A stretch of DNA of 64,000 nucleotides from Phycisphaerales bacterium (GTDB lineage Bacteria; Planctomycetota; Phycisphaerae; Phycisphaerales; SM1A02). The translations under genes and the position numbers were made by a program. The notes under the pieces were generated by a model. The model was not told the origin of the DNA and did not search any database. It worked only from the letters and a program-made list of their open reading frames with translations. The stretch spans positions 79,451-143,450 of the forward strand of contig JAJDDB010000002.1 in assembly GCA_029260575.1 (NCBI GenBank), written 5' to 3'. Positions within the stretch are counted from its first letter, which is position 1; every line of letters begins with the position of its first letter. Of this stretch, positions 44,157 through 52,772 are shown in pieces.

Positions 44157-45995
44157 ATGGCGACTATGAACGGGTTCTGGCGGTTTGCCAAACAACTCCT
44201 TGAAGAGAAGACCACGCTCGCGCTGGCGCTGTTCTTTGCGCTCATCTCCGCGGGAGGGCTCGGGGCTGGTCTTGTCGCGCTTGGGCCGATCCTGAAAATG
44301 ATGTTCGTCGAAGGTGGGCAGTCGCTGCACTCAATTGCGGTGGAGCACAACGCCAAGGCTTCGGGCGTTGACATCATCATTCCCGAGTGGGTGGTTTCCA
44401 ATCTGCCGACCGATCCGTTTGCGGGAATTGCATTGCTCATCATCGGCCTGCTGGTACTCACCGTGATCGGCGCGCTCGCCAACTTCATGCACCAATACCT
44501 CAGCCAGACGCTGTCGACCAAGACGACTGCTGCAATCCGCAGGCAGACGTTCGAACATGTGGTTCGCTTGCCGCTGAGCACCGTCGTCTCGCGCGGACCA
44601 TCGCAGCTCGTCGCGCGCATCGTCCGCGACACCGCTGAACTGCAGCGCGGCTTCATCGCGCTGACGAGCAAGATGGTGGCCCACCTCACTCGGGGCATGG
44701 CTGCGTTTGCTGTAGCGATCTATTCAAACTGGGCGCTCGCAATTGTGGTCATCTTCCTCGCGCCGATTCTTGCGACGATCCTGCGAAAGATCGGCAAGCG
44801 CATCCGGCGCGGTACGCGCGGCTCGCTTCAGGCCCAGGAAGGCCTGCTGCTCGTGGCCAGCGAAGCGCTTCAAGGCATCCGGGCAGTCAAATCCAGTACC
44901 GCAGAAGATCGTGCATGCAACCGTTTCGCAGAGAACAATGACGAAGCAGTGCGTCAGGAACTGCGCGCCCGAACCGCTCGGGCGCTGTCTGCACCAGTCG
45001 TTGAGACACTGGCCATCTTTGTTATTGGCGGGCTTGCGATTGTTGCGTTCAAACTCATACTCTCCCAACAACTGGAGCCAACCGAGTTCATTGTCGGCCT
45101 CAGCGCGCTGGCAGTCGCAGGTACATCATTCCGCCCGCTTACCGGGTTGATCAACGAATTGCAGGCTGCATCCGCACCGGCAGAGCGGCTCTCGGAACTG
45201 CTGGATGAACAGCTCGAAGAACGCGCGCATCCCGGCAGAAGAGATCTTCCTCGGCACAGCGAATTGCTGGAATTCGACAACGTCTCGCTGACATATCCCG
45301 GTGCTGATGCACGGGCGCTCAATGGCGTGTCGCTGCACATCAGACACGGCGAGCGCATAGCTATCGTTGGCCCCAACGGCTCGGGGAAAACAACACTCGT
45401 CAGTCTGCTGCCACGCCTGCTGATGCCCCAGCAAGGACGCATCCGCATCGATGGTGTTGATATTGAATCGGTCAATCTGCTTTCGCTTCGCAAGCAGATC
45501 GGCGTGGTCACGCAGGAAGCGGTGCTGTTTCGAGGCACGATTGCGGACAACATTGCATTCGGTCTTGAGAGCGCAACACGTGAGCAGGTCATCGATGCAG
45601 CCAAGCGCGCTCATGCAGATGAGTTCATCAATGAAATGCCGGGCGGGTACGATGCGGATGTCGCAGAGCAGGGGGCATCATTGTCCGGCGGTCAGCGGCA
45701 ACGATTGGCCATTGCCCGGGCGATTCTGCGCGATCCGGCAATCCTGATTCTCGATGAAGCCACCAGTCAGATTGACGCTGCTTCAGAACAGCACATCAAC
45801 CTGGCGGTACGGGATTTCTGCACCGGCAGGACGTCGATGCTCGTCGCGCACCGGCTGTCGACCGTGCTGAGCGCGGACCGCATCATCGTTATGGATCGCG
45901 GCGCCATCATTGACCAGGGCACACACGATGAGCTGCTGCAACGTTGCGATCTGTATGAACAACTGGCAAAGACGCAACTGACGCCGAGCCGATAA
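44157..45995 (+). CDS. MsbA-like ABC exporter (fused membrane and ATPase domains)
   Basis: 612 aa, exporter half-transporter. The first 330 residues hold six membrane helices (LALALFFALISAGGLGAGLVAL, IALLIIGLLVLTVIGALANF and others). The ATPase shows GPNGSGKTTLVS (Walker A), VTQEAVLFRGTIADNI (Q loop), LSGGQRQRLAIARA (signature), ILILDEATSQID (Walker B) and VAHRLST. Acts as a homodimer. MsbA flips lipid A; with kdsC and LptC-like genes in this genome that role is possible, but the sequence alone does not distinguish it from other lipid or drug exporters. Confidence 0.92.
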   Translation: MATMNGFWRFAKQLLEEKTTLALALFFALISAGGLGAGLVALGPILKMMFVEGGQSLHSIAVEHNAKASGVDIIIPEWVVSNLPTDPFAGIALLIIGLLVLTVIGALANFMHQYLSQTLSTKTTAAIRRQTFEHVVRLPLSTVVSRGPSQLVARIVRDTAELQRGFIALTSKMVAHLTRGMAAFAVAIYSNWALAIVVIFLAPILATILRKIGKRIRRGTRGSLQAQEGLLLVASEALQGIRAVKSSTAEDRACNRFAENNDEAVRQELRARTARALSAPVVETLAIFVIGGLAIVAFKLILSQQLEPTEFIVGLSALAVAGTSFRPLTGLINELQAASAPAERLSELLDEQLEERAHPGRRDLPRHSELLEFDNVSLTYPGADARALNGVSLHIRHGERIAIVGPNGSGKTTLVSLLPRLLMPQQGRIRIDGVDIESVNLLSLRKQIGVVTQEAVLFRGTIADNIAFGLESATREQVIDAAKRAHADEFINEMPGGYDADVAEQGASLSGGQRQRLAIARAILRDPAILILDEATSQIDAASEQHINLAVRDFCTGRTSMLVAHRLSTVLSADRIIVMDRGAIIDQGTHDELLQRCDLYEQLAKTQLTPSR

Positions 45996-46029
45996 AACGC
46001 CGGAACTGACGGCATTCAGAGAGGCACTC

Positions 46030-46350
46030 ATGCGAATCACACCGTCCTCACTGATCCTGTCCGTCATGCTCCTGCTGGCCGGCGTCGCTCGGGGCGAAGC
46101 GCCAATTCACCAGGACGCCGTCGCCCCCGGGGAGTTGGGCGGCGCAAGCGCGCGTTTATGGGGAAGAAACGCGCGCTTATGCGCCGAAAACGCGCGCTTA
46201 TGCGCCGTAAGCGCGCGCTTATGCGGTGAAAGCGCGCGCTTACGGGGCATAAACGCGCAGTTTCACGGTAAAAGCGCGCAGTTTCACGGCGAAAGTGCGC
46301 GGCTATGCGGCATAAACGCGCGTTTATCTGTCAACGGTGCGGCTTCTTGA
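46030..46350 (+). CDS. Short secreted ORF consisting mainly of heptapeptide repeats
   Basis: 106-residue frame, ATG with GAGAGG-like site upstream. Residues 6-23 are a convincing signal peptide (SSLILSVMLLLAGVARGEA). From residue 40 the protein repeats nine times every seven residues with pattern [NS]-A-[RQ]-[LF]-[CH]-[GA]-x (SARLWGR, NARLCAE, NARLCAV, SARLCGE and so on). The repeat is also exact at DNA level. It could encode an odd exported peptide, or the repeat could act as DNA that happens to be open in this frame. Confidence 0.45.
   Translation: MRITPSSLILSVMLLLAGVARGEAPIHQDAVAPGELGGASARLWGRNARLCAENARLCAVSARLCGESARLRGINAQFHGKSAQFHGESARLCGINARLSVNGAAS
46147..46335. repeat. Strict 21-bp tandem array, nine units
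   Basis: Nine units of exactly 21 bases follow each other with no spacer. Core GCGCGCTTATGCGC in the first half drifts to GCGCAGTTTCACGG in units six and seven. Most units hold the palindrome GCGCGC or AAGCGCGCTT. Twenty-one bases equal two turns of B-DNA, so the cores would all face one side of the helix. Confidence 0.92.
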
Positions 46351-46383
46351 GCTGTGGGAGGTGATAAATATTATCAGGACGTT

Positions 46384-46473
46384 CGAATGCTTCGGACTGA
46401 GAGAGAGTCGCGACGACCGAACACGGCTCAGAGAGCCGTGCCACCAAGAGGTGCCATGCCACTACAGATGTAG
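46384..46473. repeat. Cluster of small hairpins downstream of the 21-bp array
   Basis: Five short stem-loops in 90 bases: CGAA-TGC-TTCG (46384-46394), GACT-GAGAGAG-AGTC (46395-46409), CACGGCTC-AGA-GAGCCGTG (46422-46440), CACC-AAGA-GGTG (46442-46453) and CTAC-AGAT-GTAG (46462-46473). The GTGCCACCAAGAGGTGCCA stretch resembles GTGGCACGG-type repeats I have seen in planctomycete genomes. No ORF. Confidence 0.6.
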
Positions 46474-46507
46474 AGCCACCAAAGATGCAGTGCTACCGCT
46501 GTGCGTG

Positions 46508-47320
46508 TTACCCAACGATGTTGATCATCATTAGTACCGCGACGCCGAGCGCAAGCGCTGAAACTGCGCCGCAGAAGATCATCGCTGCGATCATCCACTT
46601 CTGACTCTTGGCCAGCGTTGTACTGATCCGAAATTCACGCCGTTCGGATGCTTTGGCCATCTTCGATAACACTTCAACGGACTTGGCTGACGAGGCAGAC
46701 ATCTCGCTGAGCACTTGTTGAAAGCTGTCCAGCGTTACATTCATGCGCTGCGATGTCTGGCCATTCGAGTCAAGTTGTTGCTGAAGCAGTCCGAGCACTT
46801 CAGTGTGCTTTTCCGTCGCGTCGCCGATGCGGTTCAACGTCTTGTTCATTACGCCATCGCGCGTTTGTGCGTGCTGCTGCGCTTCGGCGGCGATCTCGAT
46901 CAGTCGCGTACTCTGCCGATTGAGTTCCGGCAGAGCTGACAACGCATCAGGAAACTTCTCGAGCAATGTAATCATTTGATCGGCGCTAGCGCTTTGCTCA
47001 TCCAGATGCTCACCTATCCGCTTGACCAGGGAAACCACATCACTGGATTCAAGCGTCGCGCCGGCAATCGGCTGCGCTTTCCGCGAGGGTTTGGATTCGA
47101 TCATCGCCGTAGCACGTTCAGGCCGACGCAAATCAGCGTCAGGATCAGAACTCGTCGAACGACGCACCTGCTCGCTGGCATGCAGCGCTTCAAAGAGTTT
47201 CTCCGCCTGCGTTCCAGCCACATTCACAGGCGGATCTGTGGTGATCGTGGCCGCCAAATCGTCGTGTTCTTCCGGGCGGCGGCGGGTCAGCATATTTCGA
47301 ACAGAATCCAGAATGGGCAT
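46508..47320 (-). CDS. Coiled-coil protein with C-terminal membrane anchor
   Basis: 270 aa, AAGGA before the ATG. The middle (about 85-235) is a long helix-rich, coiled-coil-like stretch (RIGEHLDEQSASADQMITLLE, TEVLGLLQQQLDSN, MSASSAKSVEVLSKM). One membrane segment at the end (WMIAAMIFCGAVSALALGVAVLMM). The N-terminal part is charged and probably disordered. No family recognised. Divergent from the BtuF-like gene. Confidence 0.7.
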   Translation of the reverse strand: MPILDSVRNMLTRRRPEEHDDLAATITTDPPVNVAGTQAEKLFEALHASEQVRRSTSSDPDADLRRPERATAMIESKPSRKAQPIAGATLESSDVVSLVKRIGEHLDEQSASADQMITLLEKFPDALSALPELNRQSTRLIEIAAEAQQHAQTRDGVMNKTLNRIGDATEKHTEVLGLLQQQLDSNGQTSQRMNVTLDSFQQVLSEMSASSAKSVEVLSKMAKASERREFRISTTLAKSQKWMIAAMIFCGAVSALALGVAVLMMINIVG

Positions 47321-47408
47321 CGGCGAGTCCTTTCGCGTCCTGTGCCTTCCATGTGCTTCGGGCGGCCGGGGCTTGGCCGGCGTTCAATGCCTCGTAGGAT
47401 ACACGGCT

Positions 47409-48371
47409 ATGGGTTCGATCATTCATCGGCACAGAAGGCGGTTTCAGGCCAGTTCCAACTCCTGGGCAGCGGTCGCGGCATTTATCGCCTCGCTTGCCGG
47501 GCTGATTTGCGGCTGTACCGATTCGGCTGATGTTTCCAATACACCGGCCAACAACGAACTGCGCATTGTGTCATTCAGCCCGGCTCTGTCGCGTATGCTC
47601 GTGGATCTGGGACTTGAAGATTCGATTGTCGGCCGAACACCGTATTGTGAATTTCTTGACGACTCCATCGCCGTCGTCGGCGACCTGCTTCGTGTGGATT
47701 ACGAACGCCTCGTTGATCTTGAACCGACGCATGTTCTGATCCAGGCATCTGACAAAGGCGTAGACAGCCGGCTGCTTGATTTGTGTGACGAGCATGGCTG
47801 GAAACGCACGCAGTGGACTTCCCTTAACACTATCGAAGATATTGAATCAGTGCTGCGTGACATCCCCGGTGTACTGTTCAACGATGTCGATGCGCAGTAC
47901 GCCGACCTGTCCCAGCGCGTTGCAGTGATGCTTAACGACATTGCACTTGCTCTGACGCCGGGCGGTGAGATGACATGGCGTGGCAACGTGCTGGTTGTGT
48001 ACAGCACGCAGCCGGTCGGCGTCTTCGGCCGGGATACGTATCTCAATGATGTTCTCGTGCGCCTCGGCGCGACAAACGCCGTGCCGCTTGACGGTTGGCC
48101 AAACCTCAGCCTCGAAGACATCGTGCATCTGAATCCGCAGGCGATAGTTCTGGTCAAACCCGGCACAGCGCTGGATGCTGACACAATTGAATTGCTCGGC
48201 GCGGTGGGAGAACTGGACATCGAAGCAACGCGCAGTGGACGAATCGCAACGCTCAGACATCCTGCTGCAATGCTGCCAAGCACCGGCATCATCGGAACTG
48301 CAGATGAACTGCGCGAGATTCTGGCATCCTGGCCGAATGTTGATGCGGCTTTAGAAGAGTCAGCTCCATGA
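47409..48371 (+). CDS. btuF: BtuF/FepB-type substrate-binding protein of an ABC importer
   Basis: About 320 aa from the ATG at 47409. N-terminal hydrophobic segment AAVAAFIASLAGLICGC suggests a lipoprotein with imperfect lipobox. The class III binding fold follows: RIVSFSPALSRMLVDLGLEDSIVGRT, YERLVDLEPTHVLIQ, PSLEDIVHLNPQAIVLVKPG-like NLSLEDIVHLNPQAIVL. Such proteins bind vitamin B12 or iron chelates outside the membrane. Overlaps the permease by ATGA. No cobalamin riboswitch is visible in the 88-base upstream gap, so B12 versus siderophore remains open. Confidence 0.85.
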   Translation: MGSIIHRHRRRFQASSNSWAAVAAFIASLAGLICGCTDSADVSNTPANNELRIVSFSPALSRMLVDLGLEDSIVGRTPYCEFLDDSIAVVGDLLRVDYERLVDLEPTHVLIQASDKGVDSRLLDLCDEHGWKRTQWTSLNTIEDIESVLRDIPGVLFNDVDAQYADLSQRVAVMLNDIALALTPGGEMTWRGNVLVVYSTQPVGVFGRDTYLNDVLVRLGATNAVPLDGWPNLSLEDIVHLNPQAIVLVKPGTALDADTIELLGAVGELDIEATRSGRIATLRHPAAMLPSTGIIGTADELREILASWPNVDAALEESAP

Positions 48372-49363
48372 CCAGCCGCAGACGCCGTCAGACAATCGGC
48401 ATTGTCGCGCTCGCATTGATGTGCATCGGGCTTGGGCTTCTCCGCGCGCTGGTGTACAGGCATCTGGATGGTGTTCTGACTTTTACCTGGCCGGATGCAA
48501 ATGTCGCGGAGTATCGGTTCAAGGCAATTGCCGTTGCGATGATCACCGGAATTGCTCTGGCAGTATCGGGTGTGCTGCTGCAGGCATTATTGCGCAATCC
48601 GCTTGCGTCGCCGTTCATTCTCGGAATTTCCAGCGGTGCAGCTCTCGGCGTGATGCTCGTGATGTACCTGACCGCAGTGCTCGGCTGGACGATTGTCCAG
48701 CAAACCAGCCACACTGTCGCTGCTCTGGTCGGTGCACTGGTCGTGCTTGCAGTTGTTTTTGTGCTTGGTCAACGCCGCGGCTGGCTTGATCCCTTATCAC
48801 TGGTTCTGACAGGCGTTGTAGTCTCGGCAATATGCGTTGCCCTCATCATGCTGTTGCAGCACCTCGCGCCAAGTGGCGTGCGCAACGATTTGATTACGTG
48901 GATGATGGGGCACATTGACGAAGGAGCGCCGCTTCAAGGGCTGATCGTAGCTGGATCAATTACCGGCGTATGCGTTGTGCTTTCCGTACTTCTGGGGCCG
49001 GCGATGGACGCGGGGACGCTGGTCGAAGATGAAGCAAGAAGCGTCGGCGTATCTATCGGAAAACTGCGCATCTTCATGTTCATCATGGCCGGGGTTCTCG
49101 CCGCATTGGCCGTCACGCTCTGCGGCCCGATCGGCTTCGTCGGCCTGATCGCCCCGCACGCAGCTCGGCTTCTGATTGGACCACGCCATACTGCCCTCGT
49201 GATCGGTGCTGCACTGACCGGCGCTGCACTGCTGCTTGCAGCTGACGTCGCCTCACAAATCATCAGCATCGGGCGCGGTCATGTTCCGGTCGGCGTTTTC
49301 ACCGCGCTCATCGGCGGACCTGCGTTCATCTGGCTTCTTCGCAGCGGCAGGGGGCAAGTCTGA
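48368..49363 (+). CDS. btuC: BtuC/FecCD-type permease
   Basis: 331 aa with about ten membrane helices. Family blocks: GVLLQALLRNPLASPFILGISSGAALG (written: VLLQALLRNPLASP, LGISSGAALG), and the late GPIGFVGLIAPHAARLLIGP coupling helix, followed by ADVASQIISIGRGHVPVGVFTALIGGPAFIWLL. Acts with the BtuF-like and BtuD-like proteins encoded on both sides. The stop shares its last base with the next ATG (TGATG). Confidence 0.93.
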   Translation: MTSRRRRQTIGIVALALMCIGLGLLRALVYRHLDGVLTFTWPDANVAEYRFKAIAVAMITGIALAVSGVLLQALLRNPLASPFILGISSGAALGVMLVMYLTAVLGWTIVQQTSHTVAALVGALVVLAVVFVLGQRRGWLDPLSLVLTGVVVSAICVALIMLLQHLAPSGVRNDLITWMMGHIDEGAPLQGLIVAGSITGVCVVLSVLLGPAMDAGTLVEDEARSVGVSIGKLRIFMFIMAGVLAALAVTLCGPIGFVGLIAPHAARLLIGPRHTALVIGAALTGAALLLAADVASQIISIGRGHVPVGVFTALIGGPAFIWLLRSGRGQV

Positions 49364-50118
49364 TGCTGAAGATCACCAACCTCACTGTCCAGTTCGGATC
49401 GATTGTCGCGCTCAATGACATAACCGCCACAGTTGGCCCCGGCCGGATCACTGCGGTAATCGGCGCCAACGCCTCAGGCAAGAGCACATTGCTGCGCTGC
49501 ATGGCCGGCTTGCTCAAACCGACGGATGGAGAAGTCTCGCTCAACGATCGACGGGTTTATCACATGCCGCCGCGCGCCTTAGCTCAGCGGCTGGCGTATG
49601 TCGCCCAGCGCCCGAGCATTGCTGCGGCATTCAAGGTGGAAGAAGTTGTATCTCTTGGTCGGTATGCGTTGCCATCCAAGGCGGGCGCAATTGATGACGC
49701 AATGCGTCGACTGGACCTGTCTGCTCTGGCAGATCGAGTTGTACCTACGCTTTCAGTCGGCCAGCAGCAACGTGTTGCCATTGCCCGTGCGTTTGCCCAG
49801 CACCAAGACCAGGGGATTGTCGTCCTTGATGAACCGACATCGGCATTGGACATGAAACACGCGCTGCTATGCGCTGCGCAACTTCGAGAGCTGGCTGACA
49901 ACGGCGCGACAGTCATTATGTCCGTCCACGATCTGACCATGGCTGCATCGATTGCCGATGAAGTCATGCTGCTTCATGAGGGCAGCCTCCTCGGGCATGG
50001 CCGGGTGGAGCAGGTCATGACGCGCGAGACATTGCAGACGGTGTTCGGCGTGTCGTTTGAAGCCGCCCGGCGTACTGATGGCACATCCGTATTGCTCCCG
50101 ACACTGCTCAGCCGATAG
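49363..50118 (+). CDS. btuD: BtuD/FecE-type ABC ATPase
   Basis: 251 aa. Walker A GANASGKSTLLRC, Q loop YVAQRPSIAAA, signature LSVGQQQRVAIARAFAQ, Walker B IVVLDEPTSALD and switch VHDLTMAA. It completes the three-gene importer. The signature Ser-Val-Gly (LSVGQ) is a common variant. Translation starts inside the previous stop. Confidence 0.94.
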   Translation: MLKITNLTVQFGSIVALNDITATVGPGRITAVIGANASGKSTLLRCMAGLLKPTDGEVSLNDRRVYHMPPRALAQRLAYVAQRPSIAAAFKVEEVVSLGRYALPSKAGAIDDAMRRLDLSALADRVVPTLSVGQQQRVAIARAFAQHQDQGIVVLDEPTSALDMKHALLCAAQLRELADNGATVIMSVHDLTMAASIADEVMLLHEGSLLGHGRVEQVMTRETLQTVFGVSFEAARRTDGTSVLLPTLLSR

Positions 50119-50177
50119 TCAGGTTCTTCAGCGCCATCTCTTCGTCTTCACCGTGAGCGTCGTATACTGAGTGCGTC

Positions 50178-50894
50178 ATGGGAAACAGTTGGATCATCAT
50201 CGTGATTGCTGCGGCCTGGTGGATCATCCAGATGATCGTGCAGGCAGCAGCGAAAAAGCAGGAACAACAGCGCCTCAAGGAGCTTGCTGAGCAGCGCCGC
50301 AAAGCCGCCCAGCAAGGTGGGACGCCTACCACCCAGCGAGCGACATCGCTGTCGCAAACGAGTCAGCAGACCGCCTCCCGCTCGACCTCGCGTGAAGAAC
50401 TTGCTGCACGCAGGCAGGCTCAACTCGAAGAGCTCCGCCGTCGCAGGGCAGCCCAGACGCAGCGCAGTGCGACAAATGTCCGCACAGGTTCCGGCAAGCC
50501 ATCGCTCCAGTCGCCGCCGACCACCCGCAAGCAGATAACGACACTTTCTCCTCAGCTAACAAAGACAAAGCCGGTACCCAATCGTGCCAGGCAAACACCG
50601 TCCAGGCAACCGACGCCCGAGGCTTCTGCGCTGGCCGCAGCACAAGTGCTGCGCACCGCAATGCAGGCATACGAGCAGCCCACACGCAGCTCGCGCAAGA
50701 AGTTGGATGACGAATCGAAACGGCTAAGACGCGCCGCCGAATCACTGCCCGCACCGACACTGCCGCCGACGAGCACACTGCGTGCGAAACTTCACAACCG
50801 TCAAGCACTTCGCGAGTTGATCGTGCTCAAGGAACTGCTCGACAAGCCACTGGCAATGCGTTCGGCAGACCAGAGCCTATGGGCTGGCGGATAA
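50178..50894 (+). CDS. Uncharacterised membrane-anchored, Arg/Gln-rich protein
   Basis: 238 aa. One N-terminal membrane segment (WIIIVIAAAWWIIQMIVQAAA) then a low-complexity tail rich in Arg, Gln, Thr, Ser and Ala, with helical AKKQEQQRLKELAEQRRKA, and a short helical end (LHNRQALRELIVLKELLDKP). No domain recognised. Likely a planctomycete-specific protein. It precedes the peptidase gene by 90 bases. Confidence 0.65.
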   Translation: MGNSWIIIVIAAAWWIIQMIVQAAAKKQEQQRLKELAEQRRKAAQQGGTPTTQRATSLSQTSQQTASRSTSREELAARRQAQLEELRRRRAAQTQRSATNVRTGSGKPSLQSPPTTRKQITTLSPQLTKTKPVPNRARQTPSRQPTPEASALAAAQVLRTAMQAYEQPTRSSRKKLDDESKRLRRAAESLPAPTLPPTSTLRAKLHNRQALRELIVLKELLDKPLAMRSADQSLWAGG

Positions 50895-50984
50895 CCACCA
50901 GTCGGACGTATCATTTTCCCTGCAGATGGCCTACTGTTCGATGCAGATAGCAGCACGATCTCCTGATCGCTATACTTCGCGTCC

Positions 50985-52136
50985 ATGACCGAGTCGCCCC
51001 CAGCCATGCTCACGGACCGCAAGATCAAGGCGTATCACAACCGCCTGACACGTCTTCGTGAGAAACTGGATCTGGCTCAGTCCGAAGCTTTTCTCGTCAG
51101 TCACCACACCGACATCGAATACCTGACCGGATTCATAGGCGATGACAGCCTGCTGCTCATTCTGCCCGACGACTCGGTGATACTTTCGGATTCGCGGTAC
51201 GACGAGTTTCTCGATCCGTGGCGGGCAAAGCACATTTGCAGCGTACACATGGGCATCCGCCACAGGCTTCATATTGCAATCAAAATGCTGTGCGGTGAAG
51301 CTCGCGTCGATCGGCTGTTCGTGCAGGGCGATCACACGTCGATCGGGCAGATGTCTGCCTACACCGAAGCCCTCGCGCCGCTGAAGCTCACTTCGAAGTC
51401 AAAGACTCTGGCAGAGCTTCGCATGTGCAAGGACGCTGTCGAAGTTGAAGCGATCGAGCAGGCTGTTGCCATTCACGAAGCTGCACTTGATGCTGCGATT
51501 CGGCAGCTCACCCCAGGCATGACCGAATTGCACGTTTCGGCACTGCTTGATTACGAAATGAAAACCCGCGGCGCGTTCAAACCGAGTTTCGATGCAATCG
51601 TCGGCAGCGGTCCCAACAGTTCCATCATGCATTACATGACCGCAATGGAACCTGTTCGCGAAGGGGTTCTCCTGATCGACTGCGGCGCGAAGGTCAACGG
51701 GTATTGCTCTGACCTGACGCGCACGATCGCCATTGGCGCATTTGAACCGAAGATCGCCGAGATCTATCCGATTGTGCTCGACGCCCAACTCGCTGCGATT
51801 GACGCTATCGCTGCGGGCAGAATCTGTGCGGATATTGACGCAGTTGCCCGCAACGTCATCACCAAAGCCGGCTATGGAGAGCAGTTCGGCCACGGACTCG
51901 GGCACGGCCTCGGCAAGGACGTGCATGAGTCGCCGTATTTCAACGACTTACAGACCGATGTCGAGCTTCGCCCGGGCATGGTGATGACCGTGGAACCGGG
52001 AATCTATCTGCCGGGCGTCGGCGGCGTGCGCATTGAAGATGATGTGCTGATCACCGATTCCGGATGCAGGGTGCTCAGCAGTTACCCCAAAGACATCGAC
52101 TCGGCGATTGTCGAGCCTGCCTCCGTGGCCGGCTGA
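50985..52136 (+). CDS. pepQ: Xaa-Pro peptidase (M24, aminopeptidase P/PepQ type)
   Basis: 383 aa. N-terminal creatinase-like domain (SHHTDIEYLTGFIGDDSLLL) and a C-terminal pita-bread metal site: LLIDCGAKVNGYCSDLTRTI with two Asp ligands, FGHGLGHGLGKDVHESPYF with the His ligand, VMTVEPGIYLPGVGGVRIEDD with the two Glu ligands. All five metal ligands present. Cleaves peptides before proline. It lies directly upstream of accB, a pairing seen in several bacteria. Confidence 0.93.
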   Translation: MTESPPAMLTDRKIKAYHNRLTRLREKLDLAQSEAFLVSHHTDIEYLTGFIGDDSLLLILPDDSVILSDSRYDEFLDPWRAKHICSVHMGIRHRLHIAIKMLCGEARVDRLFVQGDHTSIGQMSAYTEALAPLKLTSKSKTLAELRMCKDAVEVEAIEQAVAIHEAALDAAIRQLTPGMTELHVSALLDYEMKTRGAFKPSFDAIVGSGPNSSIMHYMTAMEPVREGVLLIDCGAKVNGYCSDLTRTIAIGAFEPKIAEIYPIVLDAQLAAIDAIAAGRICADIDAVARNVITKAGYGEQFGHGLGHGLGKDVHESPYFNDLQTDVELRPGMVMTVEPGIYLPGVGGVRIEDDVLITDSGCRVLSSYPKDIDSAIVEPASVAG

Positions 52137-52168
52137 TCAAACCGAAGTCGAAACAGTGGACACCATTC

Positions 52169-52639
52169 ATGATTGACATTCGCAAACTCAAGGAACTGGT
52201 TCGGCTGATGGTCGCTAATGACCTGACCGAACTGGACCTTCGCGATACCGAAGAACAGGTCACGCTTCGACGTGACGGCCGAGAGATTCAGCCGGTTGTG
52301 CACGCGCCTCCAGCGATGGCAGCACAGCCGACCGCTTCTGCGCAACAGTCGGCATCTGCATCACCTGCTGCGCCGCCGCCCGCCGATGACGATGCCGGGC
52401 TTCTCGCAATCGAATGCCCGATGGTGGGAACCTTCTACACCGCGCCCAATCCCGATACTCCGGCGTTCGTATCAGTCGGCAGCAGAGTCGAAGCGGACAC
52501 GGTTGTGTGCATTGTCGAAGCGATGAAGATCTTTAACGAGATCAAGGCGGAATGCTCCGGCTCGGTTGCACGCGTATGTGTTGACAATGGAGCGTCGGTG
52601 GAATTCGGCCAGGCGCTGTTCATGATCAAACCGGATTAG
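52169..52639 (+). CDS. accB: Biotin carboxyl carrier protein of acetyl-CoA carboxylase
   Basis: 156 aa from the ATG at 52169. N-terminal helical part (IRKLKELVRLMVANDLTELDL), an Ala/Pro/Gln-rich linker, and the biotinyl domain with IECPMVGTFYTAPNPDTPAFV and the biotin site VEAMKIFNEI. Carries carboxybiotin between the biotin carboxylase encoded next and the carboxyltransferase. accC follows after 133 bases; accA is at 61.7 kb; accD not seen. Confidence 0.96.
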   Translation: MIDIRKLKELVRLMVANDLTELDLRDTEEQVTLRRDGREIQPVVHAPPAMAAQPTASAQQSASASPAAPPPADDDAGLLAIECPMVGTFYTAPNPDTPAFVSVGSRVEADTVVCIVEAMKIFNEIKAECSGSVARVCVDNGASVEFGQALFMIKPD

Positions 52640-52772
52640 GAAAAGCCCCAAAGCCAATCGCGCCGAAAGCCACACATCACCTGCAGCGATGTTGTTGATG
52701 TGCCTCTCGGTTGTCTCAGTGCTGTGCGTATTCTTCGTGTTGAAATGAAACGACAACCGTGACGAGTATCTG

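Noticed and set aside
46147..46335. CRISPR array
   Set aside because: Units are contiguous and 21 bases long with no unique spacers, and no cas gene is nearby.
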